A stretch of DNA of 30,988 nucleotides, taken from the NCBI GenBank assembly GCA_002328485.1, contig DCUF01000035.1, forward strand, positions 135 to 31,122, in the 5' to 3' direction. The position numbers and the translations under genes were made by a program. Source of the stretch: Deltaproteobacteria bacterium UBA2221 (lineage in GTDB: Bacteria > Desulfobacterota > Syntrophorhabdia > Syntrophorhabdales > WCHB1-27). Each line of letters opens with the position of its first letter. Positions within the stretch are counted from its first letter, which is position 1. Below are positions 23,559 through 30,988 of the stretch, piece after piece. The notes below the pieces were generated by a model. The model did no database searches. It had not been told where the DNA came from and saw nothing but the letters and a program-made list of their open reading frames with translations.

Positions 23559-24200
23559 CTATCCCTCCCCTTGGTCCTCTCGCAGGATGGGCATCACCCA
23601 GTCCAGTACGAAGCGGCAGAAGGGGATGCGGTACTGTTTGATGCATTCCACGATATCCCCGTGGCCTGATGGCAGCTCAGGGGTATCGCTCACAAACTTG
23701 AAAAGCACGCACCCGATCCCCAGCCTATGGCCCGTCTGAACAACCGCCGATCCCTCCATATCCACCAACTCCGCTGCTGCAGAGACCTCCCTTCGGTGGC
23801 CGGCCTCTAGGACGGCCCGGTCCTGGGTCGCAAGGGTGGCCTCCCTGAAACCCGGCAACACCTCCGGCTTGTGAACGTGAGGCCCATGGCCACGAAAGTG
23901 GGGACGGTCATATTCGATGACCTTCGTGATGTGGCATATCTCGCCCATGGGGTGGGAAGGCCCTGTTGCCCCTGCAGCCCCAAGGTTGAGAAGACGGTGA
24001 GGGCGAAAGAGGGTGCAGCAGGCAGCCGTGGCTACAGCGGCATTGACCTTGCCGATGCCGGAGACGACCAAGACAACCCCTTCTTGCCGGTACGCAACCA
24101 ATGGGCCTACCTGGACCTTTTCCATGCCGAGGGCCTCGATAAAAGGCTCGGCCTCCAGAAGGGTTGCCATAATCACCCCGACTATAGGACGTTCCGGCAT
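23559..24200 (-). CDS. Nucleoside phosphorylase/MTA-SAH nucleosidase-superfamily protein, about 213 aa
   Basis: Members cleave the N-glycosidic bond of nucleosides such as 5'-methylthioadenosine, S-adenosylhomocysteine or futalosine. Visible hallmarks: the N-terminal strand PIVGVIMATLLEAEPF, VVSGIGKVNAAVA, NLGAAGATG, VDMEGSAVVQ (purine/ribose-binding MEG) and FKFVSDTPE, whose Asp is the usual catalytic acid. I chose ATG at 24200 (MPERPIVG...) because the first 45 residues of the longer frame do not look like this fold; ATG at 24236 is an alternative. Substrate cannot be assigned; futalosine hydrolase (MqnB) or MTA/SAH nucleosidase are both possible. It stands alone, convergent with the rhodanese and divergent from trp. 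Confidence 0.8.
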   Translation of the reverse strand: MPERPIVGVIMATLLEAEPFIEALGMEKVQVGPLVAYRQEGVVLVVSGIGKVNAAVATAACCTLFRPHRLLNLGAAGATGPSHPMGEICHITKVIEYDRPHFRGHGPHVHKPEVLPGFREATLATQDRAVLEAGHRREVSAAAELVDMEGSAVVQTGHRLGIGCVLFKFVSDTPELPSGHGDIVECIKQYRIPFCRFVLDWVMPILREDQGEG

Positions 24201-24487
24201 CACGCCATCGCCTCGAGGATTGCGATTGTATTCCATCCTTCGGTGTCGAAGGACAGGCTGAAGTGATTGGAACAAGCGTTGATGGGGAAATTGATCAATA
24301 GAGGGGTAGTATAACAAACATCGTGCCCAAACCACAAAAGGCCTTCCGGTTCGCCTCCCTCGCCCTCCACAGCTTGCCGTATCCCAAAAGGCTTATCGCC
24401 CCCCTCCCTCTCAAGCCCTTCCCATTACCGTCAGGGGGCGGAAGGGTTCAGCCTCGCTTCTCTATAAAGGTTGCTCACAAAAGGGGC
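24201..24487. other. Intergenic region upstream of the trp leader
   Basis: No gene is supported apart from possible N-terminal extensions of the minus-strand nucleosidase. CCCTTCC (24418-24424) and GGAAGGG (24441-24447) are complementary and could form a hairpin, without a T tract. No operator for a trp repressor was recognised. Confidence 0.4.
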
Positions 24488-24516
24488 TTGACGGGAAAGA
24501 CACAAACGTATAGAAT
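24488..24516 (+). promoter_or_regulatory. Sigma-70 promoter of the trp operon leader
   Basis: TTGACG (24488-24493), 17-nt spacer and TAGAAT (24511-24516). Exactly 7 nt (AACGACT) separate the -10 from the leader ATG at 24524, the same geometry as the aro promoter. Confidence 0.85.
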
Positions 24517-24523
24517 AACGACT

Positions 24524-24583
24524 ATGCAGATACGTTCCGTCGATTTCGATTATTCACTTTGCACGTGGTGGTGGGGTAGCTAA
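24524..24583 (+). CDS. trpL: trp operon leader peptide, 19 aa
   Basis: The frame reads MQIRSVDFDYSLCTWWWGS and stops at TAA 24581-24583. Three consecutive Trp codons (24566-24574) lie just before hairpin strand 1, as in classical trp attenuators: uncharged tRNA-Trp stalls the ribosome there and frees strand 2. No Shine-Dalgarno sequence is placed to serve this ATG, and the promoter predicts transcription starting at or beside it. It lies 128 nt upstream of trpE with two terminators between. Confidence 0.92.
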   Translation: MQIRSVDFDYSLCTWWWGS

Positions 24584-24585
24584 GC

Positions 24586-24627
24586 GCTATCCCGCTGAGA
24601 GCGAGGCCGTTTACGTTCCGGGATAGC
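24586..24627 (+). promoter_or_regulatory. trp leader antiterminator (strands 2:3)
   Basis: GCTATCCCG (24586-24594) is the exact complement of CGGGATAGC (24619-24627), 9 bp. Strand 3 is the left arm of the inner stem of terminator 1, so the pairing prevents that terminator. Strand 2 can instead pair with GGGTAGC (24574-24580, strand 1) with one bulged T; strand 1 overlaps the last Trp codon and is covered by a stalled ribosome. Confidence 0.85.
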
Positions 24628-24653
24628 ATATCCCGGGCTTAAACGGCCTTTTT
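24604..24653 (+). terminator. trp leader terminator 1 (strands 3:4)
   Basis: Outer stem AGGCCGTTTA (24604-24613) with TAAACGGCCT (24640-24649), 10 bp perfect; inner stem CCGGGATA (24618-24625) with TATCCCGG (24629-24636), 8 bp perfect; then five T (24649-24653). Confidence 0.9.
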
Positions 24654-24668
24654 ATTGGCCGCCTTAAG
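24638..24668 (+). promoter_or_regulatory. trp leader second antiterminator (strands 4:5)
   Basis: CGGCC (24644-24648) pairs with GGCCG (24657-24661) and CTTAA (24638-24642) with TTAAG (24664-24668), separated by a small internal loop. Strand 4 is the right arm of terminator 1, strand 5 the left arm of terminator 2. It could form only when terminator 1 does not, then block terminator 2. Confidence 0.5.
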
Positions 24669-24695
24669 AACCCGGTGTTCTTAAGGCGGTTTTTT
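24659..24695 (+). terminator. trp leader terminator 2 (strands 5:6)
   Basis: CCGCCTTAAGAAC (24659-24671) and GTTCTTAAGGCGG (24677-24689) form a 13-bp perfect stem with loop CCGGT and six T (24690-24695), only 15 nt before the trpE start. Confidence 0.95.
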
Positions 24696-24710
24696 GTTTG
24701 TGGAGGATGC

Positions 24711-26129
24711 ATGTACCCATCGTTAAAAGAGTTCAGGGCCCTCTGGATGGATTTCGAGAGGATCACCGTCTACAAAGAGATAAGCGGCGATATGGATACG
24801 CCCGTTTCGATGCTTTCACGACTCCTTTCGTCCGACAAAGCACTACTCCTCGAGAGTGCCAAACAGAACAAAACCTACAGTCGTTTTTCATTCCTTGCCT
24901 TTGAAGTGGCCGACAAGCTACTCCTTCGTGAAGATGGCGTATTCAGAAACGGCGTTCCCATCGGTCCTTTATCGGCAATGGTGGATATGTTCCGCGGGCA
25001 GACGATGCCTTCCGACCACCGTTTTGGCGATTTTTGTGGCGGCTACGTCGGGTGTCTCGACTTCGAGTTCGTCAGCATGTGCGACGTTCTGAAGAAACCC
25101 TTGACCAGATCCGGCGGGCAGGTGATGGGAACCTTCTATCTGGTCGAGAAGTTCCTCGTCTATGACAACTATATGAACTCCATCTATCTGGCCATGTCGA
25201 GGGCCAGGGATGAGTCGGACCCTGACGACGCCTACCGCGAGATCGCACGGGAACTGGACAACACCGAGGAACAGCTACGGAATCTTCCGCGGAATAAACC
25301 CGGGCCCTCCGAGCCAAAGGTGGTAAGAGGCATTCCCCGAGGCCTTTTCATCGACAAAGTGGCCAGGGTGCGGGAGATGATCGGTGAGGGTGAGGCCATC
25401 CAGGTGGTTCTGTCCGATTTCCTTGAAGCGGAAGGGATCGATCCCTTCGATTTCTACCGAAACCTGAGAAGGATCAACCCTTCTCCCTACATGTATTTTT
25501 TGAAGGATGGCGACAGCTACATCGTAGGATCGAGCCCTGAGATACACGTAAGGATTCGGGATCGCAAGGCCATCCTGAAGCCCATTGCCGGGACCAGGCG
25601 ACGCGACCCCGCCGTCGATCTCAATGAAACCATTGCCTCTTTGACCGCCGATGAAAAGGAGAGGGCCGAGCACCTGATGCTGGTCGATCTTGCGCGAAAC
25701 GATCTGTCAAGGATCTGCACCGTCGGTAGCGTCCAGGTAAAAAGCTTTATGGAACCCGAAGTCTACTCCCATGTGGTGCACCTCGTCTCCGAGGTCGAGG
25801 GGGACTTATCGGAACAGGTGTCCATTTTCGAGGCCCTTAAGCAGACCTTCCCCGCGGGAACGGTCAGCGGTGCGCCCAAGGTCAGGGCCATCGAGATTAT
25901 TGATGAAATGGAGGATCATCCCCGTGGGCCCTATGCGGGGTGTATCGGTTACATAGGCTTCAACGGGAGCGTGGATATGGCCATCACCATCAGAACGGCT
26001 GTTTTTGACGGCAAGAAATCCCGGCTCCAGGCGGGCGCCGGGGTCGTCTATGACAGCGTTCCCGAAAAAGAGTACGACGAGGTTATGAATAAACTTCTGG
26101 CCTTACTGAAATCAGGAGGACTGGCATGA
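24711..26129 (+). CDS. trpE: Anthranilate synthase component I, 472 aa
   Basis: Converts chorismate to anthranilate with ammonia from TrpG. The N-terminal region has LLES (about 41-44), part of the Trp feedback-binding site in this family. Catalytic segments SSPEIHVRI, PIAGTRRRD, RAEHLMLVDLARNDLSRI, TFPAGTVSGAPKVRAIEIID and GCIGYIGFNGSVDMAITIRT are complete. I chose ATG 24711 (GGAGG 5 nt upstream) because the longer frame runs through terminator 2. The stop overlaps trpG as ATGA. Control is by attenuation, possibly plus Trp feedback. Confidence 0.96.
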   Translation: MYPSLKEFRALWMDFERITVYKEISGDMDTPVSMLSRLLSSDKALLLESAKQNKTYSRFSFLAFEVADKLLLREDGVFRNGVPIGPLSAMVDMFRGQTMPSDHRFGDFCGGYVGCLDFEFVSMCDVLKKPLTRSGGQVMGTFYLVEKFLVYDNYMNSIYLAMSRARDESDPDDAYREIARELDNTEEQLRNLPRNKPGPSEPKVVRGIPRGLFIDKVARVREMIGEGEAIQVVLSDFLEAEGIDPFDFYRNLRRINPSPYMYFLKDGDSYIVGSSPEIHVRIRDRKAILKPIAGTRRRDPAVDLNETIASLTADEKERAEHLMLVDLARNDLSRICTVGSVQVKSFMEPEVYSHVVHLVSEVEGDLSEQVSIFEALKQTFPAGTVSGAPKVRAIEIIDEMEDHPRGPYAGCIGYIGFNGSVDMAITIRTAVFDGKKSRLQAGAGVVYDSVPEKEYDEVMNKLLALLKSGGLA

Positions 26130-26695
26130 TTGCTCTTATCGACAACTACGATTCATTTACCTTCAATGTCTATGATTATCTGGCCCGGCAGTGCGACGTC
26201 CGCGTTTTCAGGAACACGGATGATCTGGAGGCCATCCGGCCCCTTGATGTGAAGGGGATCGTGCTCTCGCCGGGCCCCTCCCATCCATCTAAATCGGGTT
26301 TGAGCTTGGAGGCCCTGGGCCACTTTTCCGGGCGGGTGCCCATTCTGGGCATATGCCTCGGGATGCAGGCCATCGCGTACCAGTCCGGCAACCAAGTCCG
26401 GAAAGGCAAGACCATCATGCACGGCAAGGTGGACCGCATGGACAACAGGGGCGGCATCCTTTTCAAGGGGATTGGCCAGGAGTTCACGGCCGTCAGGTAC
26501 CATTCGTTGGTGGTTGACGTCAGTGACGGTGGCTTTACGGTCTGCTCGATCTCCAAGAGTGACGGGGAGATCATGGCCATAGAGAACAGGGAGCGTCGAA
26601 TCTTCGGGTTGCAGTTTCATCCTGAATCCTATGCAACACCGCAAGGAATGACGTTCATCAGAAACTTTTTGGAGGTATGTTATGGAAATGCTTGA
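26126..26695 (+). CDS. trpG: Anthranilate synthase component II, glutamine amidotransferase, 189 aa
   Basis: Class I glutamine amidotransferase supplying ammonia to TrpE. LIDNYDSFTFNVYDYL at the N-terminus, nucleophile C77 in GICLGMQA, and the H165/E167 pair in LQFHPES complete the catalytic triad. Length is standard; no fusion to TrpD. It overlaps trpE (ATGA) and trpD (14 nt). Confidence 0.95.
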   Translation: MIALIDNYDSFTFNVYDYLARQCDVRVFRNTDDLEAIRPLDVKGIVLSPGPSHPSKSGLSLEALGHFSGRVPILGICLGMQAIAYQSGNQVRKGKTIMHGKVDRMDNRGGILFKGIGQEFTAVRYHSLVVDVSDGGFTVCSISKSDGEIMAIENRERRIFGLQFHPESYATPQGMTFIRNFLEVCYGNA

Positions 26696-27668
26696 CAAAC
26701 TGAGATCAGGTTCCGATCTGTCCTTTGACGAGGCGACCGTGCTCTTCAATACCATCCTGGACGGCACGGTAGAAGAGAGGGAGATCGAGGAAGCTCTGGT
26801 TCTACTGGCCGATAAAGGCGAGACTGAAGAGGAGATCGCTGCGGCCGCCAACGCCCTCCTCGAGCATGCAGTATCGTTGACCCATCAATTCGCCTCTCTC
26901 CTGGACGTTGTCGGCACGGGAGGAGACGAGAGCCACAGCTTCAATATCTCGACTGCTGCATCGATCATCTGCAGCCTGTTCATTCCGGTGGCCAAGCACG
27001 GCAACAGGGCGGTGAGTTCTCGATCCGGTTCGGCCGATTTTCTGGAGGCGCTGAGCATCCCCATAGATCTGGGCGCAGACGCCGCATCTCGGTACCTGGC
27101 TGAAAAGAACTTTGTCTTTCTCTTTGCCCAGAAGTATCATCCGGCCATGAAGATGGTGGCGCCGGTTAGAAAACGGTTGGCAAGACGGACCATCTTCAAT
27201 CTCCTGGGCCCCCTGCTCAATCCAGCATGCCCGAGCGCACAGCTTATCGGCGTGTTCAGCACAGATATCCTTGCGAAATACACAAAGGCGGTTCAGGCCC
27301 TGGGCATCCCCAATGCCATGGTGGTTTCAAGCAGGGATGGGCTCGATGAGGTGAGCATCTCCGACACCACCTGCTGTATGCATAAAGTGAACGGCTCGGT
27401 GAAGGCCTTTGAGTTCGACCCAAAAGACTTCGGCATCTACGCGGGCAGGGAGGCGATCAAGGGTTACGAACCGGAAGACAATGCACGGATCATGAAGGAG
27501 GCCCTTCAGGGCCGGCACCCCGATCTGGCGAATGCCATCGCCATCAACGCCGCCTTCGCCCTCATGACCGCAGGGGTCGAGGACGAGATCAGACCCGCCT
27601 TTCTCCTTGCCAGGGAGTCGATAGATAGCGGCAGGGCCTTCGATAAACTGATGGAGCTGGCATCGTGA
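26682..27668 (+). CDS. trpD: Anthranilate phosphoribosyltransferase, 328 aa
   Basis: Transfers phosphoribose from PRPP to anthranilate. The PRPP loop VVGTGGDESHSFNISTAA and the KHGNRAVSSRSGSADFLEAL motif are intact; RRTIFNLLGPLLNPA follows. ATG 26682 lies 6 nt after GGAGG and inside the trpG 3' end. GTGA overlap with trpC. Confidence 0.95.
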   Translation: MEMLDKLRSGSDLSFDEATVLFNTILDGTVEEREIEEALVLLADKGETEEEIAAAANALLEHAVSLTHQFASLLDVVGTGGDESHSFNISTAASIICSLFIPVAKHGNRAVSSRSGSADFLEALSIPIDLGADAASRYLAEKNFVFLFAQKYHPAMKMVAPVRKRLARRTIFNLLGPLLNPACPSAQLIGVFSTDILAKYTKAVQALGIPNAMVVSSRDGLDEVSISDTTCCMHKVNGSVKAFEFDPKDFGIYAGREAIKGYEPEDNARIMKEALQGRHPDLANAIAINAAFALMTAGVEDEIRPAFLLARESIDSGRAFDKLMELAS

Positions 27669-28393
27669 TCGACCGGATACTCGCCACAAAAAGGCAGGAG
27701 GTGGAGGGTCTCAGGGGCAAAGGCCTGCCGCCCAGGACCCGGCCCATTGTCCCTCTTGCCTTTGAAGGGCCGATCAATATCATCGCCGAGTTAAAACGCA
27801 AGTCGCCCTCTGCAGGCTTCATTGCCCCCATAAGGCCGGAAAGGCTCAACACCTACTCCAAGTACGCCAAGGCCATTAGCGTGCTCACCGACCGGACCTA
27901 CTTCGGTGGGAGCCCTGAGTTCCTCGAAGAGGTCGCTGCCCGGACCCCCCTGCCCGTCCTCTACAAGGACTTCATCATAGATCCGGTTCAGATCGATCTG
28001 GCCTATGCCATGGGCGCAGACATGGTGCTCCTTATTATCAGGATATTGGACGAAGAACAACTCGCCGCGCTCCATTCCCATGCCCGGGACCTCGGCCTTG
28101 CGTGCCTCATGGAGGTGCACCGAAAAGAGGAACTTGCCCTGATCGACGACCTCGATTGTCCCGTGGTCGGTGTCAACGCCAGGGATCTGGACACCCTGAG
28201 GATAGACCTGGAAGGTGCCGCGGACATCCTGAGAGCTGTGACGGCCCCCATCAGGGTCGCCGAAAGCGGCATCAAGACCAGAAAGGATATGGAGGGGATG
28301 GCGGCATGCGGGGCAAACGGGTTCCTGATAGGGGAAACCCTCATGCGATCCGAGGATCTGGAGGCGACCTTTCAGGAGTTGCTCCATGGTTAA
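27665..28393 (+). CDS. trpC: Indole-3-glycerol-phosphate synthase, 242 aa
   Basis: Closes the indole ring from CdRP. Barrel motifs: IIAELKRKSPSAGFI, ISVLTDRTYFGGSPEFLEEV, VLYKDFIIDPVQI, VVGVNARDLDTL and VAESGIKTRKDM. GTG 27665 overlaps the trpD stop. It is separate from trpF, unlike the enterobacterial fusion, and somewhat shorter than usual at the N-terminus. Confidence 0.95.
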   Translation: MIDRILATKRQEVEGLRGKGLPPRTRPIVPLAFEGPINIIAELKRKSPSAGFIAPIRPERLNTYSKYAKAISVLTDRTYFGGSPEFLEEVAARTPLPVLYKDFIIDPVQIDLAYAMGADMVLLIIRILDEEQLAALHSHARDLGLACLMEVHRKEELALIDDLDCPVVGVNARDLDTLRIDLEGAADILRAVTAPIRVAESGIKTRKDMEGMAACGANGFLIGETLMRSEDLEATFQELLHG

Positions 28394-28970
28394 GGTGAAG
28401 TTCTGTGGCATGACCAATCAGGATGACTGCGAAAAGGCAGTCGACCTGTCCGTTGACTTCGTGGGTTTCGTGTTCTATGAAAAGAGCCCCCGATACGTCT
28501 CGCCTTCCAAGGTCGGGGAGATCGTGGAGAAGCTGAGGGGCAGGATCGGCACGGTGGGTGTCTTCATAGAGGAGAATGACGCAGAGATCTTAGCTATCAT
28601 GGAGCATTGTGGCCTGGACTATGCCCAGGTCTACCGGAAGACAACCATACCAAGAAGGATCCGGGCAATCAGGGTCGGGGACAGGCTGCCGGACATCCCC
28701 TTCGATAATGAGGGCCTCATCCTCTTCGACAGCCTGTCGCACGGTTACGGCGGCTCAGGGAAGTCTTTCGACGTACAGTTGCTTCAAGGGTTCGAGGCCC
28801 TCGACCGCGCATTCGTGGCCGGGGGGGTGAGCATGGCCAACGTGGGCGCAATACTCTGTTTGAGACCCTTCGGGATTGATCTGGTCAGCTCCATTGAGGC
28901 ACACAAAGGCAAAAAGGACCACCGAAAGATGGAGGAATTTATGAAAACCGTAAGGAGTTTTCACCAATGA
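28386..28970 (+). CDS. trpF: Phosphoribosylanthranilate isomerase, 194 aa
   Basis: Amadori rearrangement of PRA to CdRP. General-base C7 in KFCGMTNQDDC, GFVFYEKSPRYV, the general-acid D115 in LILFDSLSH, VAGGVSMANV and a C-terminal DLVSSIEAHKGKKDH phosphate-site region support it. The usual VQLHG strand reads AQVYR here, a local divergence. Overlaps trpC by 8 nt and trpB by ATGA. Confidence 0.93.
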   Translation: MVKVKFCGMTNQDDCEKAVDLSVDFVGFVFYEKSPRYVSPSKVGEIVEKLRGRIGTVGVFIEENDAEILAIMEHCGLDYAQVYRKTTIPRRIRAIRVGDRLPDIPFDNEGLILFDSLSHGYGGSGKSFDVQLLQGFEALDRAFVAGGVSMANVGAILCLRPFGIDLVSSIEAHKGKKDHRKMEEFMKTVRSFHQ

Positions 28971-30136
28971 AACGATATTTTGGAAGCTATGGGGGGCAAT
29001 TCGTCCCGGAGACACTCATCCCCGCCCTTGACGAGCTTGAGGCTGCATATGCAGCATTCAAGAGGGACCGCAGGTTCCAGGAAGAGCTCGCCGGTCTGCT
29101 CCGCGATTTTGCAGGGCGGCCCACACCCCTCTACCTGGCCCGCAACCTGAGCGATCAGCTCTCCTGCAGGGTATACCTGAAGCGGGAAGACCTCTTGCAT
29201 ACCGGGGCCCACAAGATAAATAACACCCTTGGCCAGATCATGCTGGCCCGGTTCATGGGCAAAAAGAGGATCATCGCCGAGACAGGGGCCGGGCAGCACG
29301 GGGTGGCAACGGCAACAGTCTGTGCCCTCCTCAACATGGAATGCGAAGTCTATATGGGGAAGACAGATGTGGAGCGCCAGGCCATCAACGTGGAGCGTAT
29401 GCACATGCTGGGCGCACGGGTCGTGCCTGTGGAAAAAGGGAGCGGAACCCTCAAGAGCGCCATCAACGAGGCCCTGCGGGACTGGGTAAAGAACGTCAAG
29501 ACCACCCACTATCTGATCGGGAGTGTGGTGGGCCCCCATCCCTTTCCTGCGATCGTGGCGGACTTTCAGTCCGTCACCGGCAAGGAGGCCCGTGCCCAGT
29601 TCCTGAAGGTCGAGAACCGGCTTCCCGACTCGGTCATAGCCTGTGTAGGGGGAGGCTCCAATGCCATGGGCATCTTCAAGGGCTTTGTCCGGGACACCTC
29701 GGTCAGCCTGATCGGTGTCGAGGCGGGGGGGACATCGTTGGATCTGGGCCATCACTCGGCGACCCTCAACTGCGGCAGCCCCGGCATCCTTCACGGAGCC
29801 ATCAGCTACCTCCTCCAGGACGAGGACGGCCAGGTGGCCGACGCCCATTCCATCGCACCAGGTCTCGATTATCCGGGCGTGGGACCGGAGCATAGTTACC
29901 TCAAAGACAAAGACAGGGCCCGGTACGCTATCTGTTTTGATGAAGAGGCACTCGCGGCTTTTCACCTTTTGGCCCGCCAGGAGGGCATCCTGCCCGCCCT
30001 GGAAAGCTCCCACGCCATCGGCTATCTGATCAGCCAAAAAGAACGGTTTAGAGACAAGGCGGTCATCATCAATCTGTCAGGACGAGGCGACAAGGACATG
30101 GAGATCGTGAGATCAGGAGGAACGCACCATGGGTAA
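28967..30136 (+). CDS. trpB: Tryptophan synthase beta chain, 389 aa
   Basis: PLP enzyme joining indole and serine. TrpB1-type sequence: YFGSYGGQFVPETL, PLP lysine K83 in HTGAHKINNTLGQ, ETGAGQHGVATA, GGGSNAMG phosphate loop and SGRGDKD near the end. Normal length; overlaps trpA by 8 nt. TrpB1 normally works in a complex with TrpA. Confidence 0.97.
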   Translation: MKRYFGSYGGQFVPETLIPALDELEAAYAAFKRDRRFQEELAGLLRDFAGRPTPLYLARNLSDQLSCRVYLKREDLLHTGAHKINNTLGQIMLARFMGKKRIIAETGAGQHGVATATVCALLNMECEVYMGKTDVERQAINVERMHMLGARVVPVEKGSGTLKSAINEALRDWVKNVKTTHYLIGSVVGPHPFPAIVADFQSVTGKEARAQFLKVENRLPDSVIACVGGGSNAMGIFKGFVRDTSVSLIGVEAGGTSLDLGHHSATLNCGSPGILHGAISYLLQDEDGQVADAHSIAPGLDYPGVGPEHSYLKDKDRARYAICFDEEALAAFHLLARQEGILPALESSHAIGYLISQKERFRDKAVIINLSGRGDKDMEIVRSGGTHHG

Positions 30137-30860
30137 GCTGGGCATCTATCTGCTGGCCAATTATCCCTCGAAAGAGGTTTTTCTTGAGGCCGTTCGGGCC
30201 TGCCAGGACTTCGGCGTCGATTTTCTCGAGGTGGGATTTGCCTTTTCCGACCCTGTTGCCGATGGCGATCTCCTTGAGAGGGCATCCTTCGAGGTGTTGA
30301 AGCGGCATAAGGTGGCTGACTTCTTCGAAAGCCTGGGAGAGGTACGCCGCCTTTTTCGTGGACGGATCTTCATCATGACCTACGCCAACCTCGTTTACCG
30401 CTTGGGGGTGGCGGATTTTCTGACCAGGGCCGGAAGGATCGATGGCCTGATTCTTGCCGACCTCCCCTTGAGGGAGATCACGAGATTCGAACAGGGCTTG
30501 AAGGGGACCGGCGTCAGCCTGATCAGATTTCTCACCCCCGAAAGCCGGGATAAGGACATTGCCTCGGCCTTGAAGGGCGCAGGGGGTTTTATCTATTTCG
30601 TCTCCAAGCGCGGCACCACGGGCGGCGGTTTTGAGCTGGATGGGGAGACCAAAAGAAAGATTGCCATGGTCCGGGGAAAGGGGGTGGACGTCTACATAGG
30701 CTTTGGGATCCGGGATCGGCGCCATCTTGAAGCGGTCTATCAGCTCGCGGACGGGGCTATCATCGGGACACAGGCAGAGGCCGAGCTGGAGCAGAGCATC
30801 GAATCATTTAAGGATTATCTCCAGAGTCTGAAACGTCCGCCCACCCTCACAGATGGGTGA
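30129..30860 (+). CDS. trpA: Tryptophan synthase alpha chain, short divergent form, 243 aa
   Basis: Cleaves indole-3-glycerol phosphate to indole for TrpB. The catalytic pair is retained: E34 and D45 in FLEVGFAFSDPVADG. FIYFVSKRGTTGGG and GFGIRD resemble the loop-6 and phosphate-binding regions. It is about 25 residues shorter than typical TrpA; the usual N-terminal TAGDP region reads LLANYPSKE. Gene position after trpB and the conserved acid/base residues make the assignment firm despite divergence. Last gene of the trp run. Confidence 0.9.
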   Translation: MGKLGIYLLANYPSKEVFLEAVRACQDFGVDFLEVGFAFSDPVADGDLLERASFEVLKRHKVADFFESLGEVRRLFRGRIFIMTYANLVYRLGVADFLTRAGRIDGLILADLPLREITRFEQGLKGTGVSLIRFLTPESRDKDIASALKGAGGFIYFVSKRGTTGGGFELDGETKRKIAMVRGKGVDVYIGFGIRDRRHLEAVYQLADGAIIGTQAEAELEQSIESFKDYLQSLKRPPTLTDG

Positions 30861-30876
30861 AGAGGCTCGGTGGTGC

Positions 30877-30918
30877 GATCGGGGTGGTTCATGGCGAAGG
30901 TGAGGGATCTCCCCGATC
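30877..30918. repeat. Inverted repeat after trpA
   Basis: GATCGGGG (30877-30884) and CCCCGATC (30911-30918) are perfect complements 26 nt apart. No immediate T tract, so it is a weak terminator candidate. The remaining bases to the window end show no gene. Confidence 0.35.
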
Positions 30919-30988
30919 CGTCCTCTTCTGGATAGTTTCTTTCCCCGTTGCCGGTTCGGCAGTTAAACCCTTTCTCAAAAATAATTCC

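Overview
The window is a gene-dense bacterial chromosome segment with moderately high G+C. Its content suggests an anaerobic Desulfobacterota ('deltaproteobacterial', syntroph- or Geobacter-like) organism: a NuoF/flavin/molybdopterin-type redox complex, a sigma-54 two-component system, a multihaem cytochrome c with exported rhodaneses, and complete aromatic amino acid operons. The assignment rests on gene content only; no rRNA or other taxonomic marker is present, and I saw no tRNA, CRISPR array, insertion sequence or transposase.

Layout. (1) 1-4317: the end of a NuoF-like NADH-binding subunit and a 1252-residue fusion of a NuoG-type ferredoxin domain, a GltD/NfnB-like flavin domain, two [4Fe-4S] modules and a molybdopterin-type domain, closed by a terminator. 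(2) 4318-8655: a soluble PAS histidine kinase with its NtrC-type partner, then a convergent lone cheW. (3) 8656-11491: a poorly explained stretch with a minus-strand terminator, a 38-residue membrane protein, and a 702-residue TPR/membrane protein carrying a CCHC zinc knuckle. (4) 11492-19869: the aro operon aroF-aroB-aroD-aroE/K fusion-aroA-aroC, then a structured RNA candidate, then pheA-tyrA. This is the whole route from PEP plus erythrose-4-phosphate to chorismate and on through prephenate. (5) 19870-24200: a periplasmic redox island of two paralogous exported rhodaneses flanking an 11-haem cytochrome interrupted by one in-frame TGA, plus a nucleosidase. (6) 24201-30860: the trp operon trpEGDCFBA, complete from chorismate to tryptophan.

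The main discovery is regulatory. Both amino acid operons are preceded by ribosome-mediated attenuators too small for routine gene calling. The aro leader encodes 25 residues, of which ten of the first fifteen are Tyr, Phe or Trp; the trp leader encodes 19 residues with three consecutive Trp codons. In both, a strong promoter (TTGAC[A/G], 17-nt spacer, TAGAAT) is followed by exactly 7 nt and then the leader ATG, so the leader mRNAs appear leaderless. Both have two tandem intrinsic terminators joined by alternative pairings that can propagate like dominoes (2:3 then 4:5 = read-through; 3:4 then 5:6 = stop). Other notable items are two hairpins between aroC and pheA whose loops match over 8 nt (possible kissing-loop RNA), the possible selenocysteine/recoded cytochrome, and the loss of the formate-dehydrogenase Sec/Cys position in the molybdopterin-like domain.
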